Source: Acidobacteriota bacterium (GTDB lineage Bacteria; Acidobacteriota; Vicinamibacteria; Vicinamibacterales; UBA2999). Taken from it: a stretch of DNA of 51,470 nucleotides. Below the pieces are notes generated by a model. That model searched no databases. It was given only the letters and a program-made list of their open reading frames with translations, and was not told the origin of the DNA. Position 1 is the stretch's first letter. Each line of letters opens with the position of its first letter. Below, piece after piece: positions 1-10,365 of the stretch. Made by a program: the position numbers and the translations under genes. The stretch is from NCBI GenBank assembly GCA_020851325.1, contig JADZCY010000401.1, positions 1-51,470 of the forward strand. Direction: 5' to 3'.

Positions 1-2
1 AC

Positions 3-584
3 AACCTGCGCGAGTGGCGGGCGAAGCGCGGGTGGAGTCAGGCGGAACTGGCACGACGCGCCGGTCTCAGCAAGGGCATGCTCGTGCAGATCGAACAGTC
101 GCAGACCAACCCGTCGATCGCGACGCTGTGCAAGCTGGCCAACGCGCTGGGCGTGGCGCTGCCGCGGCTGGTGGAGGTCAGCGATGAGCCGGTCGTCCGC
201 CGCATCGGCCGCGACGATGTGGCGTGGTTGTGGCAGGGCCGCGGCAAGAACAGCGGCGCGGGGCTGATTGGCGGCATCGAGGCGCCGATTCCGGTGGAAC
301 TGTGGGAATGGCGCATGGGCGCCCGCGATGCCTACGAAGCGCCGGCGCACCCCGCCGGCACGCGCGAGATCGTCTACGCGCTCGAAGGTCGCGTGTCGAT
401 CAACGTCGGCGGCACGGACGTGGTAGTGGCGACAGGTGAAGCCGCGATCTTCCAGGCCGATCGGCCGCACCGCTACGCCGCGGCGGGCGGTCGATCGACG
501 CGGTTCATGATGGTCGTCGTCGAGCCGCTCGGTCCGACGCGCCAGTCGCCACGACCGTCGTCGCGAACGGGTCGGCGTCCGTAA
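3..584 (+). CDS. XRE-family transcriptional regulator with C-terminal cupin domain (5' partial)
   Basis: The frame is open from the left edge, so the true start lies outside the window; the first visible residues (NLREWRAKRGWSQAELARRAG) already belong to the HTH. Residues 1 to about 55 form a lambda-repressor-type HTH with the recognition segment around SKGMLVQIEQSQTNPS. A cupin beta-barrel follows (about residues 85-170), including the conserved stretch EIVYALEGRVSINVGG and a later proline-histidine segment, DRPHRY. This arrangement is typical of small-ligand-sensing repressors of the SutR/PuuR-like group, where the cupin binds an effector. The track's ATG at 78 is an internal Met inside the HTH. 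The 3' end overlaps the antisense SEC-C ORF by 80 bases, so one of the two ends is doubtful; I favour this gene. The ligand and target cannot be read from sequence. Confidence 0.85.
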   Translation, partial: NLREWRAKRGWSQAELARRAGLSKGMLVQIEQSQTNPSIATLCKLANALGVALPRLVEVSDEPVVRRIGRDDVAWLWQGRGKNSGAGLIGGIEAPIPVELWEWRMGARDAYEAPAHPAGTREIVYALEGRVSINVGGTDVVVATGEAAIFQADRPHRYAAAGGRSTRFMMVVVEPLGPTRQSPRPSSRTGRRP

Positions 585-939
585 ACAGACTTGCGTCTCG
601 CTGCGTACAGATTCGTAAACATATTCGCGATGCCGACAACCGTTGCCATTCCCGATTCGCTCCTGAAGTCCATCGAGCGTCGCGAGTGGGCAAGCGTCGG
701 AAGTCTTCAGTCTGCGCGATCTCATTACTTTGATATCGCGAAGGCAACGCGTCGCCGAATGCGAGGTGTCTTGCGATCTCTTTCTCGATGCGTCGCCGTC
801 GCCGCGCAGAATTGACTTCAACGACGAGTTGCGATGCAAGAAAAGACGGCACCTCCTCGTCCTGGGCGCGGAGGCAGCAGTGCTTGAATTTGCGCCCGGT
901 CCCGCACGGGCACGGCGCGTTACGACCCGGTGAGGCCAT
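505..939 (-). CDS. SEC-C motif protein, C-terminal part doubtful
   Basis: The N-terminus carries a textbook SEC-C zinc-binding motif (GRNAPCPCGTGRKFKHCC, residues 5-22), as found at the C-terminus of SecA and in many small proteins. In the family this motif binds zinc and mediates contact with partners such as SecB or ribosomes. After about residue 70 the sequence loses recognisable character and runs 80 bases into the 3' end of the oppositely oriented XRE gene. This suggests a frameshifted or decaying gene whose reading frame continues by chance. The start ATG at 939 lies just downstream of hicB on the same strand (17 bases). The SEC-C motif itself is certain; an intact functional protein is not. 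Confidence 0.5.
   Translation of the reverse strand: MASPGRNAPCPCGTGRKFKHCCLRAQDEEVPSFLASQLVVEVNSARRRRRIEKEIARHLAFGDALPSRYQSNEIAQTEDFRRLPTRDARWTSGANREWQRLSASRICLRICTQRDASLFTDADPFATTVVATGASDRAARRRPS
630..815 (+). pseudogene. possible remnant of a ribbon-helix-helix antitoxin
   Basis: The first ~18 residues (MPTTVAIPDSLLKSIERR) look like the N-terminal beta-strand and first helix of VapB/PSK-type ribbon-helix-helix antitoxins. Beyond that point the frame turns into non-family sequence. Fragments resembling the expected helix-2 text (for example GQASEVFSL and VGKRRKSSV) appear in the other two forward frames, as if one or two indels had broken the gene. It lies antisense to the doubtful 3' half of the SEC-C ORF and near hicAB, so the whole 585-960 stretch reads as a decayed toxin-antitoxin islet. 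This is pattern recognition over a short region, and a chance resemblance is possible. Confidence 0.3.
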
Positions 940-956
940 TGCGTGTGATGCCCGGC

Positions 957-1370
957 CTATCGCTCTTCCGCCTCGGTCTGGGTGAGCTGGTGCACCCGCT
1001 GATGCGAGAGTCCCAGCAGACGTGCAGCGTCGCGCGCGCTCATCTTCAGCTTTCCGGACCGGAGCACCCGGACCGCGCGCCGAGCGGCACGAGCGGCGCG
1101 TCGGTCTTCCTCGTCAGCCCTTCTGCGGAGGGCCGCATAGGCCCGAATCGCCTTCGTCGCCGAGATCGGCAGCTTCACATCGTCCACGATGGGCGCTGTG
1201 CGCGCATCATCGACGAACAGTTCCAGCGCTTCCTTGATGCGGCGCCGAGCCTCGTCAACGGTACGTCCCTGCGTGTGGCAGCCGCGGACACCGCTCACAG
1301 AGGCCACCCACCACCCCGACTCATCACGCTCGTAGGCCACGCGATATCGTTTCACGGTTTCCTCAACCAT
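957..1370 (-). CDS. hicB: HicB-family antitoxin
   Basis: The protein has the HicB-type partial RNase H fold at the N-terminus, with the hallmark segments YRVAYERDESGWWVASV and GVRGCHTQGRT followed by a helix (DEARRRIKEALELF). The C-terminus is a short helix-turn-helix (SARDAARLLGLSHQRVHQL), which would bind the operator and autoregulate the operon. HicB neutralises the HicA mRNA interferase by direct binding. It follows hicA on the same strand with its start overlapping the hicA 3' end, the usual toxin-first order of hicAB. I chose the ATG at 1370; a GTG at 1385 would add five residues, and neither has a well-spaced Shine-Dalgarno, consistent with translational coupling to hicA. Confidence 0.88.
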   Translation of the reverse strand: MVEETVKRYRVAYERDESGWWVASVSGVRGCHTQGRTVDEARRRIKEALELFVDDARTAPIVDDVKLPISATKAIRAYAALRRRADEEDRRAARAARRAVRVLRSGKLKMSARDAARLLGLSHQRVHQLTQTEAEER

Positions 1371-1558
1371 CCCTTCCCGAGGCACGGCTCCAAGTCGCGC
1401 TCGATTCGCCGCAGTAGACCAGGACCGATATCCTCACCCGCATGAACTGGTACGGTCGTCACGCAATGGCCGCATTCGATTCGCAGGTGCGAGCCCCGTT
1501 GCCTGCTCTCGACGCAACCGAAGGACCTCAGGATGCGCCGAAGGTCCTTCGCCGTCAC
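1352..1558 (-). CDS. hicA: HicA-family mRNA interferase toxin
   Basis: This 68-residue protein has the compact dsRBD-like HicA fold: helix MTAKDLRRILRSFG, the conserved strand with the catalytic histidine in RGSHLRIE (His24), then VTTVPVHAGEDIGPGLLRRI. HicA toxins cleave mRNA and tmRNA to arrest translation, with the histidine essential. The lysine in the usual helix-1 position and the late glycine-leucine helix are both present, so the toxin looks intact. The start is a GTG placed six bases after a TATTCT -10 hexamer, so the transcript should be leaderless. It is the first gene of the hicAB operon. Confidence 0.9.
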   Translation of the reverse strand: MTAKDLRRILRSFGCVESRQRGSHLRIECGHCVTTVPVHAGEDIGPGLLRRIERDLEPCLGKGWLRKP

Positions 1559-1564
1559 AGAATC

Positions 1565-1594
1565 AGAATAGCCGACTCTTGGCGTATGTGTCTA
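1565..1594 (-). promoter_or_regulatory. hicAB promoter, predicted leaderless
   Basis: On the minus strand, TAGACA (five of six matches to the -35 consensus) is followed after 18 bp by TATTCT, and the GTG start of hicA begins six bases later. Both hexamers and the spacing are good, making this the best-supported full sigma-70 promoter in the window. Transcription would start at or within a base or two of the GTG. Apart from this element, the 1595-1907 interval upstream of the tRNA shows no convincing gene: the 104-aa forward ORF in it resembles no family I know. Confidence 0.7.
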
Positions 1595-1907
1595 GAGCAG
1601 TAGACAGTGTGAGACCGGGCCGCGTCGCCGGGCTCAGCCGTCGGCGCGGTATTCGTAGACACGCTCTCAGCGCCTCAGAGACGTCGCCGAAAAGAGCGCG
1701 GCGACCGAGCAAGGGACTGCAGAAGCGCACAACTCACGCCATCAGCGCGCTCTGGATTCTCGGCGCTTCTCAGGCAGTGTGCCCACGTGCGTGGGTCCGA
1801 CACGCTGAGATGAGCGAATCTCCGGTCGAATTCGACGAAGGCGACGGTTCGAAAAACCGCCGCCTCGCGCCATGGAAAATCTCGATCAGCTAGGTCTCGA
1901 TTCCGCG

Positions 1908-1913
1908 TACACT
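1908..1913 (+). promoter_or_regulatory. tRNA-Ser promoter -10 box (TACACT)
   Basis: TACACT lies 10 bases before the first base of the mature tRNA, predicting a very short 5' leader of about three to four bases for RNase P to remove. No clear -35 is visible at 17 bp upstream. Confidence 0.5.
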
Positions 1914-1923
1914 TAGCGTCTGC

Positions 1924-2014
1924 GGTGAGGTGGCCGAGAGGCTGAAGGCGGCGGTTTGCTAAACCGTTGTAGGGCGTTAAAACTCTACCCAGGGTTCGAA
2001 TCCCTGCCTCACCG
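1924..2014 (+). tRNA. tRNA-Ser (anticodon GCT)
   Basis: The acceptor arms GGTGAGG (1924-1930) and CCTCACC (2007-2013) pair perfectly, with a G discriminator base (2014) as expected for serine and an encoded CCA at 2015-2017. The anticodon loop TTGCTAA sits in a five-base stem with anticodon GCT at 1958-1960, reading AGC/AGU codons. A long variable arm precedes the T arm (GGGTTCGAATCCC), which marks a class II tRNA. Reverse-strand ORFs crossing it (for example 1977..4349) are spurious. Confidence 0.97.
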
Positions 2015-2025
2015 CCATTCGACTC

Positions 2026-2058
2026 GCTTTGCGGCTCGCCTCCGGCGAACCGCAAAGC
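2026..2058 (+). terminator. hairpin directly downstream of the tRNA
   Basis: GCTTTGCGG and CCGCAAAGC form a perfect 9-bp stem. An inner TCGCC/GGCGA 5-bp stem and a three-base loop (TCC) lie inside, separated only by one unpaired base on each side. It starts nine bases after the encoded CCA. There is no T run, so it is either a weak terminator or a 3'-processing block rather than a classical intrinsic terminator. The stretch from 2059 to 2326 holds no gene I can support. Confidence 0.45.
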
Positions 2059-2326
2059 TCGCTCATGGCAAGCCAAGAACTGCGCTGAGACTGAACCCGG
2101 AAACTCCCCTCCAGCGAGCCGAAGGGCTCGCCACGGCTCCCTGACCCCGCCCTGTCCTGAGCCCGGCGCGCCGAAAGCTCGCTCATCGCTGACCCGTCGT
2201 AGCCAGCCGAAGAGTCCGGACAGAGCAGGCACCCTCGCTCCGCGCCCACACCCGCACGACCGCCGCAACTCCGCGAGCACCCCGGTGCCGCACGACGGGG
2301 CTGAAGCCTCGTCGCCCCACTGCCCC

Positions 2327-2465
2327 CGTGCCGCCCCGTGCCGCACCTCGTGCCGCACCCCCGTGTAGCACCTCCGTGGAGCACCCCCGTGGAGGACCCC
2401 CGTGGAGCCCCCCCGTGGAGCACCATCGTGAAGCACCCCCGTGTCGCACCCCCGTAAGAACAACC
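2327..2465 (+). repeat. 13-bp degenerate tandem array (CGTGGAGCACCCC)n
   Basis: About eight units with a 13-bp period can be read directly between 2360 and 2465, with variants such as CGTGTAGCACCTC, CGTGGAGGACCCC and CGTGAAGCACCCC. Shorter CGTGCCGC-type units precede them from 2327. The period is not a multiple of three and the ORFs through it are unlike any family, so it is non-coding. The array ends six bases before the TACCCT -10 box of the histidine kinase gene. Confidence 0.8.
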
Positions 2466-2471
2466 TTCGTG

Positions 2472-2477
2472 TACCCT
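2472..2477 (+). promoter_or_regulatory. -10 box (TACCCT) of the kinase operon, predicted leaderless
   Basis: TACCCT is followed by nine bases and then a GTG in frame with the histidine kinase. Transcription would start about at the start codon. No good -35 is visible; the 13-bp array occupies that region. Confidence 0.45.
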
Positions 2478-2486
2478 GACTCCCAC

Positions 2487-4588
2487 GTGCGCCCCCGCTC
2501 CCTCGTCGACCAGACCTCCCGCTGGCTGACCGGCCCCTCCCGCGAGGCGGCCGTCGCCAGGAACATCCTCGTCTGCGTCGTCTACGTCCTCCTCGCCGAA
2601 CTCGTCCTCTGGCCCAGGAATGACGGCGGCCAGGCCGCCATGCCCGCCTGGCCCGCGCACGGCTGGTCCCTGGCCGTCATCTGGATCTTCGGCCGCCACG
2701 TGCAATACGGCCTGATGGCCGGGGCGACCCTGGTGATCGTCACGCACGGCCCGCCGCTGATGGCCGTGCTCGGCTGCCTCGGCCCGGTTGCCGGCGCCCG
2801 CGCCGCGCGGCGAGTGCTGACGCACCTGCGCTTCGACGATCGCTTCGAACGTATCCGCGATCCGCTGCTCCTCACCATGGTCGGTGCACCGGTCAGCGCC
2901 CTGGTGTCCGCGACGATCGTCACGACGGCCGCGGGGACCGCCGGCCTGCTGCCGCCGCCGGCCCTCGCCGCCGACTGGCTGCTGTGGGTGATGCGCAACT
3001 GGCTCGGCGCCGCCACCATCACGCCGCTGGTCCTGGCCTGGCGCCGCGCCCGTCCCCTGCCCGACATCATCAGCATGGCCCGCGCCGCCGAAGCCGCGGT
3101 GCTGATCACGCTGCTGATGGTGCTGGCCTCGTTCGTGGTGTGGATGTGGGCCATCACCGCGCGCGACATCCCCGTCGCCTTCCTCGCGCTGCCGTTCATC
3201 ACCTGGTCGGGCCTGCGCTTCGGCATGCGCGGCGTCTCGATCGTCATCGTCGTGCTGACGAGCATTGCCGTCTTCGCCGCGGTGTTCGGCCTCGGTCCCA
3301 CCGTCGGCCTGCCGATGCTGGTCGGGCAGGCCATGCTGTTCCTGTTCCTGCTCTTCACCTCGACGGTCGGCCAGGTGCTGGCGGCGATGAAGGCCGAACG
3401 CGACGAAGCCGTGGCGCGCCGCGTGCACCTCGAGGAACAACTTCACCACTCGCAGAAGATGGAAGCGATGGGCCGGCTTGCCGGCGGCATGGCGCACGAC
3501 TTCAACAACCTGCTGACCACCATCGTCGGTTACACCGAAATCCTGATGGGCGCGTTCGATGCGCGCGATCCGAAACGCGCCGACGCCGAACACGTCAGCC
3601 GTGCCGCCATGCGCGCCGCCGAACTGGCGCGGCAGCTGCTCACCTTCAGCCGTCGCCGCGGCGACGCGGCGAAAGCGGTGAACGCCAACACGGTGATCGA
3701 CAAGGTGGAGCCGATGCTGCGCCGTGTGATCGGGGCCGACATTTCGCTGACCATCGCGCCGCGATCGCATCAGCCTGTGGTCAGCATCGATGCCGGTCAG
3801 CTCGAACAGATCGTCATGCACCTGGTGGTCAACGCCCGCGACGCCATGCCGCGCGGCGGACGCCTCACCGTCGAAACGCTCGACGTGCACCTCGACGAAG
3901 ACACCGCGCTCGATACGCCCGATGCGCAGCCCGGCGACTTCGTCGCGATCGTCGTCTCGGATACCGGCGCCGGCATGCCGCCGCTGGTGCGCGACCGCGT
4001 GTTCGAGCCGTACTTCACGACGAAGGAAGCAGGAAAGGGAACCGGGCTGGGGCTCTCCACCGTCTACGGCATGGTGCGCCAGGCCCACGGACACGTCACG
4101 CTCACCACAGCAGTGGGACAGGGAACGACCTTCCGCGTGCTGTTGCCGGTCGCCCACGTCGACGCGGCGCCGGAGACGGAACCGATGGTGTCGCGGCTGC
4201 CGCGCGGCACCGAACACGTCCTCCTCCTCGAAGACGATGCGTCGGTGCGCCGGCTCGCGAAAGAGCTGCTCACCAAGCTCGGCTACAGCGTGATCGAAGC
4301 CGCCTCCGGCCGCGCCGGACTCGCCCTCGGCAGCGACGACGCCCGCCACTTCGACATCGTCGTCTGCGACGTGATCCTCGGCGACATGAGCGGGCCCGCC
4401 GTCGCCGAAGCGCTGCAGGCGCTGCGGCCCGGCATCCGCGTGCTCTACATCTCCGGCTACCTCGACGATGTGATCGTGCGGACCGGCGTGCTGGGCGAAG
4501 GCAAGCCGCTGTTGCAGAAGCCCTTTACGCCGCTCCAGCTTGCGCGCAAGATCCGTGAGGTGCTCGAAGCGCGGGAATACGACGTCGC

Positions 4589-4592
<4 letters not shown>
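2487..4592 (+). CDS. MASE1-type membrane hybrid histidine kinase with C-terminal receiver
   Basis: The N-terminal ~300 residues hold about eight hydrophobic segments arranged like a MASE1 sensor domain. A HisKA domain follows with phospho-acceptor His337 (GGMAHDFNNLLTTI), then an HATPase domain with the N box (VNARDAMPRGG), DTGAGMP and the G box (GTGLGLSTVYG). The C-terminal receiver starts at LLLEDDASVRR, has Asp628 as likely acceptor (VVCDVILGD) and the conserved lysine in QKPF. The protein is therefore a hybrid kinase able to pass phosphate to its own receiver. I chose the GTG at 2487 because it follows a -10 box and excludes 53 residues translated from the upstream 13-bp repeat; a GTG at 2469 is the alternative. 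The stop overlaps the next gene as ATGA. The signal sensed is unknown. Confidence 0.85.
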
Positions 4593-7438
<2,846 letters not shown>

Positions 7439-7496
7439 TCCAGCGCGCTGCGGCGGTGCGCACATGGCCGGATTCATCATCCGGCAGGGAGACACG

Positions 7497-9371
7497 ATGA
7501 CCAGGTTCTTCATTCGAGTGGTGATCCTCTGCGTGCTGCTGATGCCGCGGCTGGCGGCGGCGCAGGCGGCGCCGTTCGAGTACACGCTGTCGTTCCCGGC
7601 GGTGGAGCATCGCTGGATGCAGGTGGAGGCGCGCTTCCCCGGGTTACCGGCGGGGCCGGTGGACATCCGCATGAGCCGCACCTCGCCGGGACGCTACGCG
7701 CTGCACGAGTTCGCGAAGAACGTCTTCGAGGTCAGCATCACCAACGGCGTCGGCCAGGCGATCGAGCCCGAGCGCCCGAGCCTGCATCAGTGGACGGTGC
7801 GGCAGCACGACGGCACGGTGGTGGTGCGCTACAAGGTGTTCGGCGATCGCACCGACGGCACGTACCTGAGCGTCGATGCCGCGCACGCGCACATGAACAT
7901 GCCGGCGACGGTGATGTTCGTGCGCGGGCATCTCGATCGCCCTGCGCGTATCACGTTCGTGCGGCCGGCGAACCGGCCGTGGCAAGTGGCGACGCAGCTC
8001 TATCCCACGGCCGATCCGCTGGTCTTCACCGCGCCGAACATCCACTATCTGCTCGACAGCCCGACGGAGTTCGGGCTCTTCACGCTCCGCACCTTCACCG
8101 TGGACGATGGGGTGAATGGCGCGCAGACGATTCGCGTCGCCATGCATCACGACGGGACGGATGCCGAGCTCGACGCCTACGTGCGCGACGTCGAGAAGAT
8201 CGTCCGCGAGTCGACGCGCATCTTCGGCGAGCTGCCGAAGTTCGATGCCGGCACCTACACGTTCCTCGCCGACTATCTGCCGTGGGCCGACGGCGACGGG
8301 ATGGAGCATCGCAACAGCACGGTGGTGTCGGGGCGCGGCGCGCTCCGCAACCCGGCGCAGCGGCAGGGCATGCTCGGCACGGTGTCGCACGAGTTCTTCC
8401 ATGCGTGGAACATGGAGCGCCTGCGGTCGAAGGGCATCGAGCCGTTCGACTTCGAGAACGCGAACGTCTCCAGCGACCTGTGGTTCGGCGAAGGCTTCAC
8501 CAACTATTTCGACGGGTTGATTCTCGAGCGGGCGGGGCTCATCCCCGTGCAGACGCTGCTTGGCGACTTCGCCGGCATCATCAACACGGTGACGCTCAGT
8601 CCCGGGCGGCAGATTCGATCGGCGGTGGAGATGAGCCGCCTGGCGCCGTTTGTCGACGCAGCGGCGTCCATCGACCGCACGGCGTGGCCGAACCTGTTCA
8701 TCTCGTATTACACCTACGGATCGGCGATCGCGCTCGGCCTCGACCTGAGCCTGCGTGATCGCAGTGATGGCAAGGTGACGGCTGACGCCTACATGCAGGC
8801 GCTGTGGCGACGTTTCGGCCGGGCGTCGAACACCACACCGGGCATGGCGCCGGCGCCGTACACGATTGAGGATCTCGAAGCGACGCTGGCGGAACTGGCG
8901 GGTGACAAGGCCTTCGCGCGCGAGTTCTTCCAGCGGTTCGTGCAGGGACGAGAAGTCGTCGACTACACGCGCCTGTTCCTGCGCGCGGGACTGGTGGTCC
9001 GCAAGTCGAAGGCCGGCCAGGTCTGGCTCGGCAGCGCGCCGTTGCAGGTGGGCGCCGGTGGCGCACGCGTGACCGGGCTGGTGCCGTTCGAGTCACCGTT
9101 GCACAAGGCCGGCGTGGCGCAGGACGATCTCATCGTCTCGATCGACGGCGTCGAGTTGTCGCAGCCGGCGCTGCTCGATCAGGTGCTGGCCCGCCACAAG
9201 CCCGGTGATCGCGTGCCGATCCACTTCGTCCGCCGCGGCGGCGAACGCGTCGAGACGACGATCGTGCTGGACGAAGACCCGCGCATCGAGATCGTCCCGA
9301 TCGAAACCGCCGGCGGAACGTTGACCGTGGAGCAGCAGCGTTTCCGTCAGGCGTGGCTCGGTGCGCGGTAG
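7497..9371 (+). CDS. secreted M61-family (glycyl aminopeptidase-like) metallopeptidase with PDZ domain
   Basis: A signal peptide (about residues 1-23, ending LAAAQA) precedes an M61 N-terminal beta domain. The thermolysin-like catalytic domain has zinc motif HEFFH (His298, Glu299, His302) and the downstream ligand in WFGEGFTNYF (Glu332). A C-terminal PDZ domain (VTGLVPFESPLHKAGVAQDD and on) is typical of the family. M61 enzymes act as periplasmic or secreted aminopeptidases. The start at 7497 is supported by an AGGGAG Shine-Dalgarno eight bases upstream and gives a clean signal peptide; the track's ATG at 7323 lies within the kinase gene. It is the third gene of the kinase operon, 58 bases after the Ser/Thr kinase. 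A paralogue lies at 12419, on the other side of the oxidase genes. Confidence 0.92.
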   Translation: MTRFFIRVVILCVLLMPRLAAAQAAPFEYTLSFPAVEHRWMQVEARFPGLPAGPVDIRMSRTSPGRYALHEFAKNVFEVSITNGVGQAIEPERPSLHQWTVRQHDGTVVVRYKVFGDRTDGTYLSVDAAHAHMNMPATVMFVRGHLDRPARITFVRPANRPWQVATQLYPTADPLVFTAPNIHYLLDSPTEFGLFTLRTFTVDDGVNGAQTIRVAMHHDGTDAELDAYVRDVEKIVRESTRIFGELPKFDAGTYTFLADYLPWADGDGMEHRNSTVVSGRGALRNPAQRQGMLGTVSHEFFHAWNMERLRSKGIEPFDFENANVSSDLWFGEGFTNYFDGLILERAGLIPVQTLLGDFAGIINTVTLSPGRQIRSAVEMSRLAPFVDAAASIDRTAWPNLFISYYTYGSAIALGLDLSLRDRSDGKVTADAYMQALWRRFGRASNTTPGMAPAPYTIEDLEATLAELAGDKAFAREFFQRFVQGREVVDYTRLFLRAGLVVRKSKAGQVWLGSAPLQVGAGGARVTGLVPFESPLHKAGVAQDDLIVSIDGVELSQPALLDQVLARHKPGDRVPIHFVRRGGERVETTIVLDEDPRIEIVPIETAGGTLTVEQQRFRQAWLGAR

Positions 9372-9375
9372 AAAA

Positions 9376-9429
9376 GAGACCACGAAGGACACGAAGCGAT
9401 TCGCCCTTCGTGCTTTCGTGGTTTCCTTT
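9376..9429. terminator. bidirectional terminator between M61 and coxB
   Basis: ACCACGAAGGACACGAAG (9379-9396) and CTTCGTGCTTTCGTGGT (9406-9422) form a long imperfect stem around a nine-base loop. An A-rich stretch (GAAAAGAG) lies on the left and a T-rich stretch (TTTCCTTT) on the right, so it can terminate both converging operons. The right tail reaches into the coxB stop codon. The CACGAAGGACACGAAG text belongs to a short motif I have seen as a dispersed intergenic repeat in other bacteria (from memory). Confidence 0.65.
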
Positions 9430-10174
9430 ACCGCGGCGCGAGGAGGCTGACCTCTTCGGCCTCCCAGGCCTTCCACTCTTCGGGCGTGACGACCTTGTAT
9501 TCGCCGCGCATGCGGTAGTGGCCGAGGCCGCACAACTGCGAGCACATGATGTCCCACGCGCCGAGGGTGATGGGCGTGAACCACGTGCGGGCGGTGAGGC
9601 CGGGGGTGGCGTCCTGTTTCACGCGCATCTCGGGCAGGGTGAAGCTGTGCACGACATCGCGGCTGGTGATGACGAGCGTGACCGGACGATTGAGCGGCAG
9701 CATCAGAATGTTGGCCAAGCCGATGTCGTCAGCGGCCGTGGGATCGCTGCGATCGATGCCGACGGGATTCGACGCCGAGATGAACGTGGCCGCGGTGCGG
9801 CCGAAGCGGCCATCCGGCCCGGTGTAGTGGATGTGCCACGCGAACTGCTCGGCAATCACGTGGATCTCGAGCGGCGTCTCCGCGCTCGCCGGTGGCGGCG
9901 TCATGCGGCTCCACCACGCCGGCAGGGCACGGCTTGTCAGGATGCCGACATCGCCGATGATCACCAGCGCGATGGCGGCGACGGGCCACTTCCAGCTCGG
10001 ACCTGACGCCGCTGGCTCGGGATGCCGGCCCTCGCGGAACCTGACGAGCGCCACGACGAAGATCGTCAACCAGACGACGAAGACCAGCGCCATGTGCCAG
10101 TGGATGTCGACGAGCACGGCATCGAGGAGCGCCGCGTGCGCGGACGCCGCCGCCGGCAGGAAGTATTCGATCAC
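9428..10174 (-). CDS. coxB: cytochrome c oxidase subunit II
   Basis: Two N-terminal transmembrane helices (around HWHMALVFVVWLTIFVVALV and AAIALVIIGDVGIL) are followed by a periplasmic cupredoxin domain. Its complete CuA site has the first histidine in VVHSFTLPEM and the loop CSQLCGLGHYRM supplying two cysteines, a histidine and a methionine. No cytochrome c domain is fused, so it is the simple form. The start is the GTG at 10174, overlapping the stop of the preceding small gene (GTGA); the track's longer form would add 14 residues inside that gene. It accepts electrons from cytochrome c and passes them to the CoxA haem centre. No subunit III or haem A synthesis genes are in the window. Confidence 0.93.
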   Translation of the reverse strand: MIEYFLPAAASAHAALLDAVLVDIHWHMALVFVVWLTIFVVALVRFREGRHPEPAASGPSWKWPVAAIALVIIGDVGILTSRALPAWWSRMTPPPASAETPLEIHVIAEQFAWHIHYTGPDGRFGRTAATFISASNPVGIDRSDPTAADDIGLANILMLPLNRPVTLVITSRDVVHSFTLPEMRVKQDATPGLTARTWFTPITLGAWDIMCSQLCGLGHYRMRGEYKVVTPEEWKAWEAEEVSLLAPR

Positions 10175-10365
10175 TCGGCGTCCCTCTCCGCGCGCCACAG
10201 CCGCACGCCGGCCCACACGATCGGCACCAGCACGGTTACCGTGACCGCGATCAGCACCAGCGCGCCAGCGCGTGCGCCCTCGCTCATCAACGCGCCCTCC
10301 GGCGTCGCGCAGATGGGACAGGCCAGCGTCAGCCGCGTGAGAAGACGAACACGCTGACGAACCAT
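10171..10365 (-). CDS. small CxxC membrane protein in the oxidase operon
   Basis: This 64-residue ORF lies between coxA (37-base overlap) and coxB (GTGA overlap), so it is translationally coupled on both sides. It has a basic hydrophobic start (VRQRVRLLTRLTLA), a CPIC motif, then a single transmembrane helix (AGALVLIAVTVTVLVPIVWAG). Small proteins with an N-terminal ACPVC-like motif and one or two helices occur in oxidase loci of other phyla (from memory), which supports the longer start. An alternative ATG at 10287 has a good GGAGGG ribosome site and would give a 38-residue single-helix peptide without the CxxC, like subunit IIa of ba3 oxidases. The CxxC could be a copper or thiol-relay site, or part of a signal sequence; I cannot decide. 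Confidence 0.6.
   Translation of the reverse strand: MVRQRVRLLTRLTLACPICATPEGALMSEGARAGALVLIAVTVTVLVPIVWAGVRLWRAERDAE

Noticed and set aside
1675-2463. 262-aa minus ORF with HGGAPRG-like repeats
   Set aside because: The repeats are translation of the 13-bp non-coding array, and the ORF also crosses the tRNA.
2327-2465. Possible CRISPR array
   Set aside because: Units are contiguous 13-mers without spacers and degenerate throughout; no cas genes in the window.
1977-4349. 790-aa minus ORF
   Set aside because: Crosses the tRNA-Ser gene (its C-terminus reads the T arm as GFEPW) and is antisense to the hybrid kinase; His/Arg-rich text typical of GC-rich shadows.
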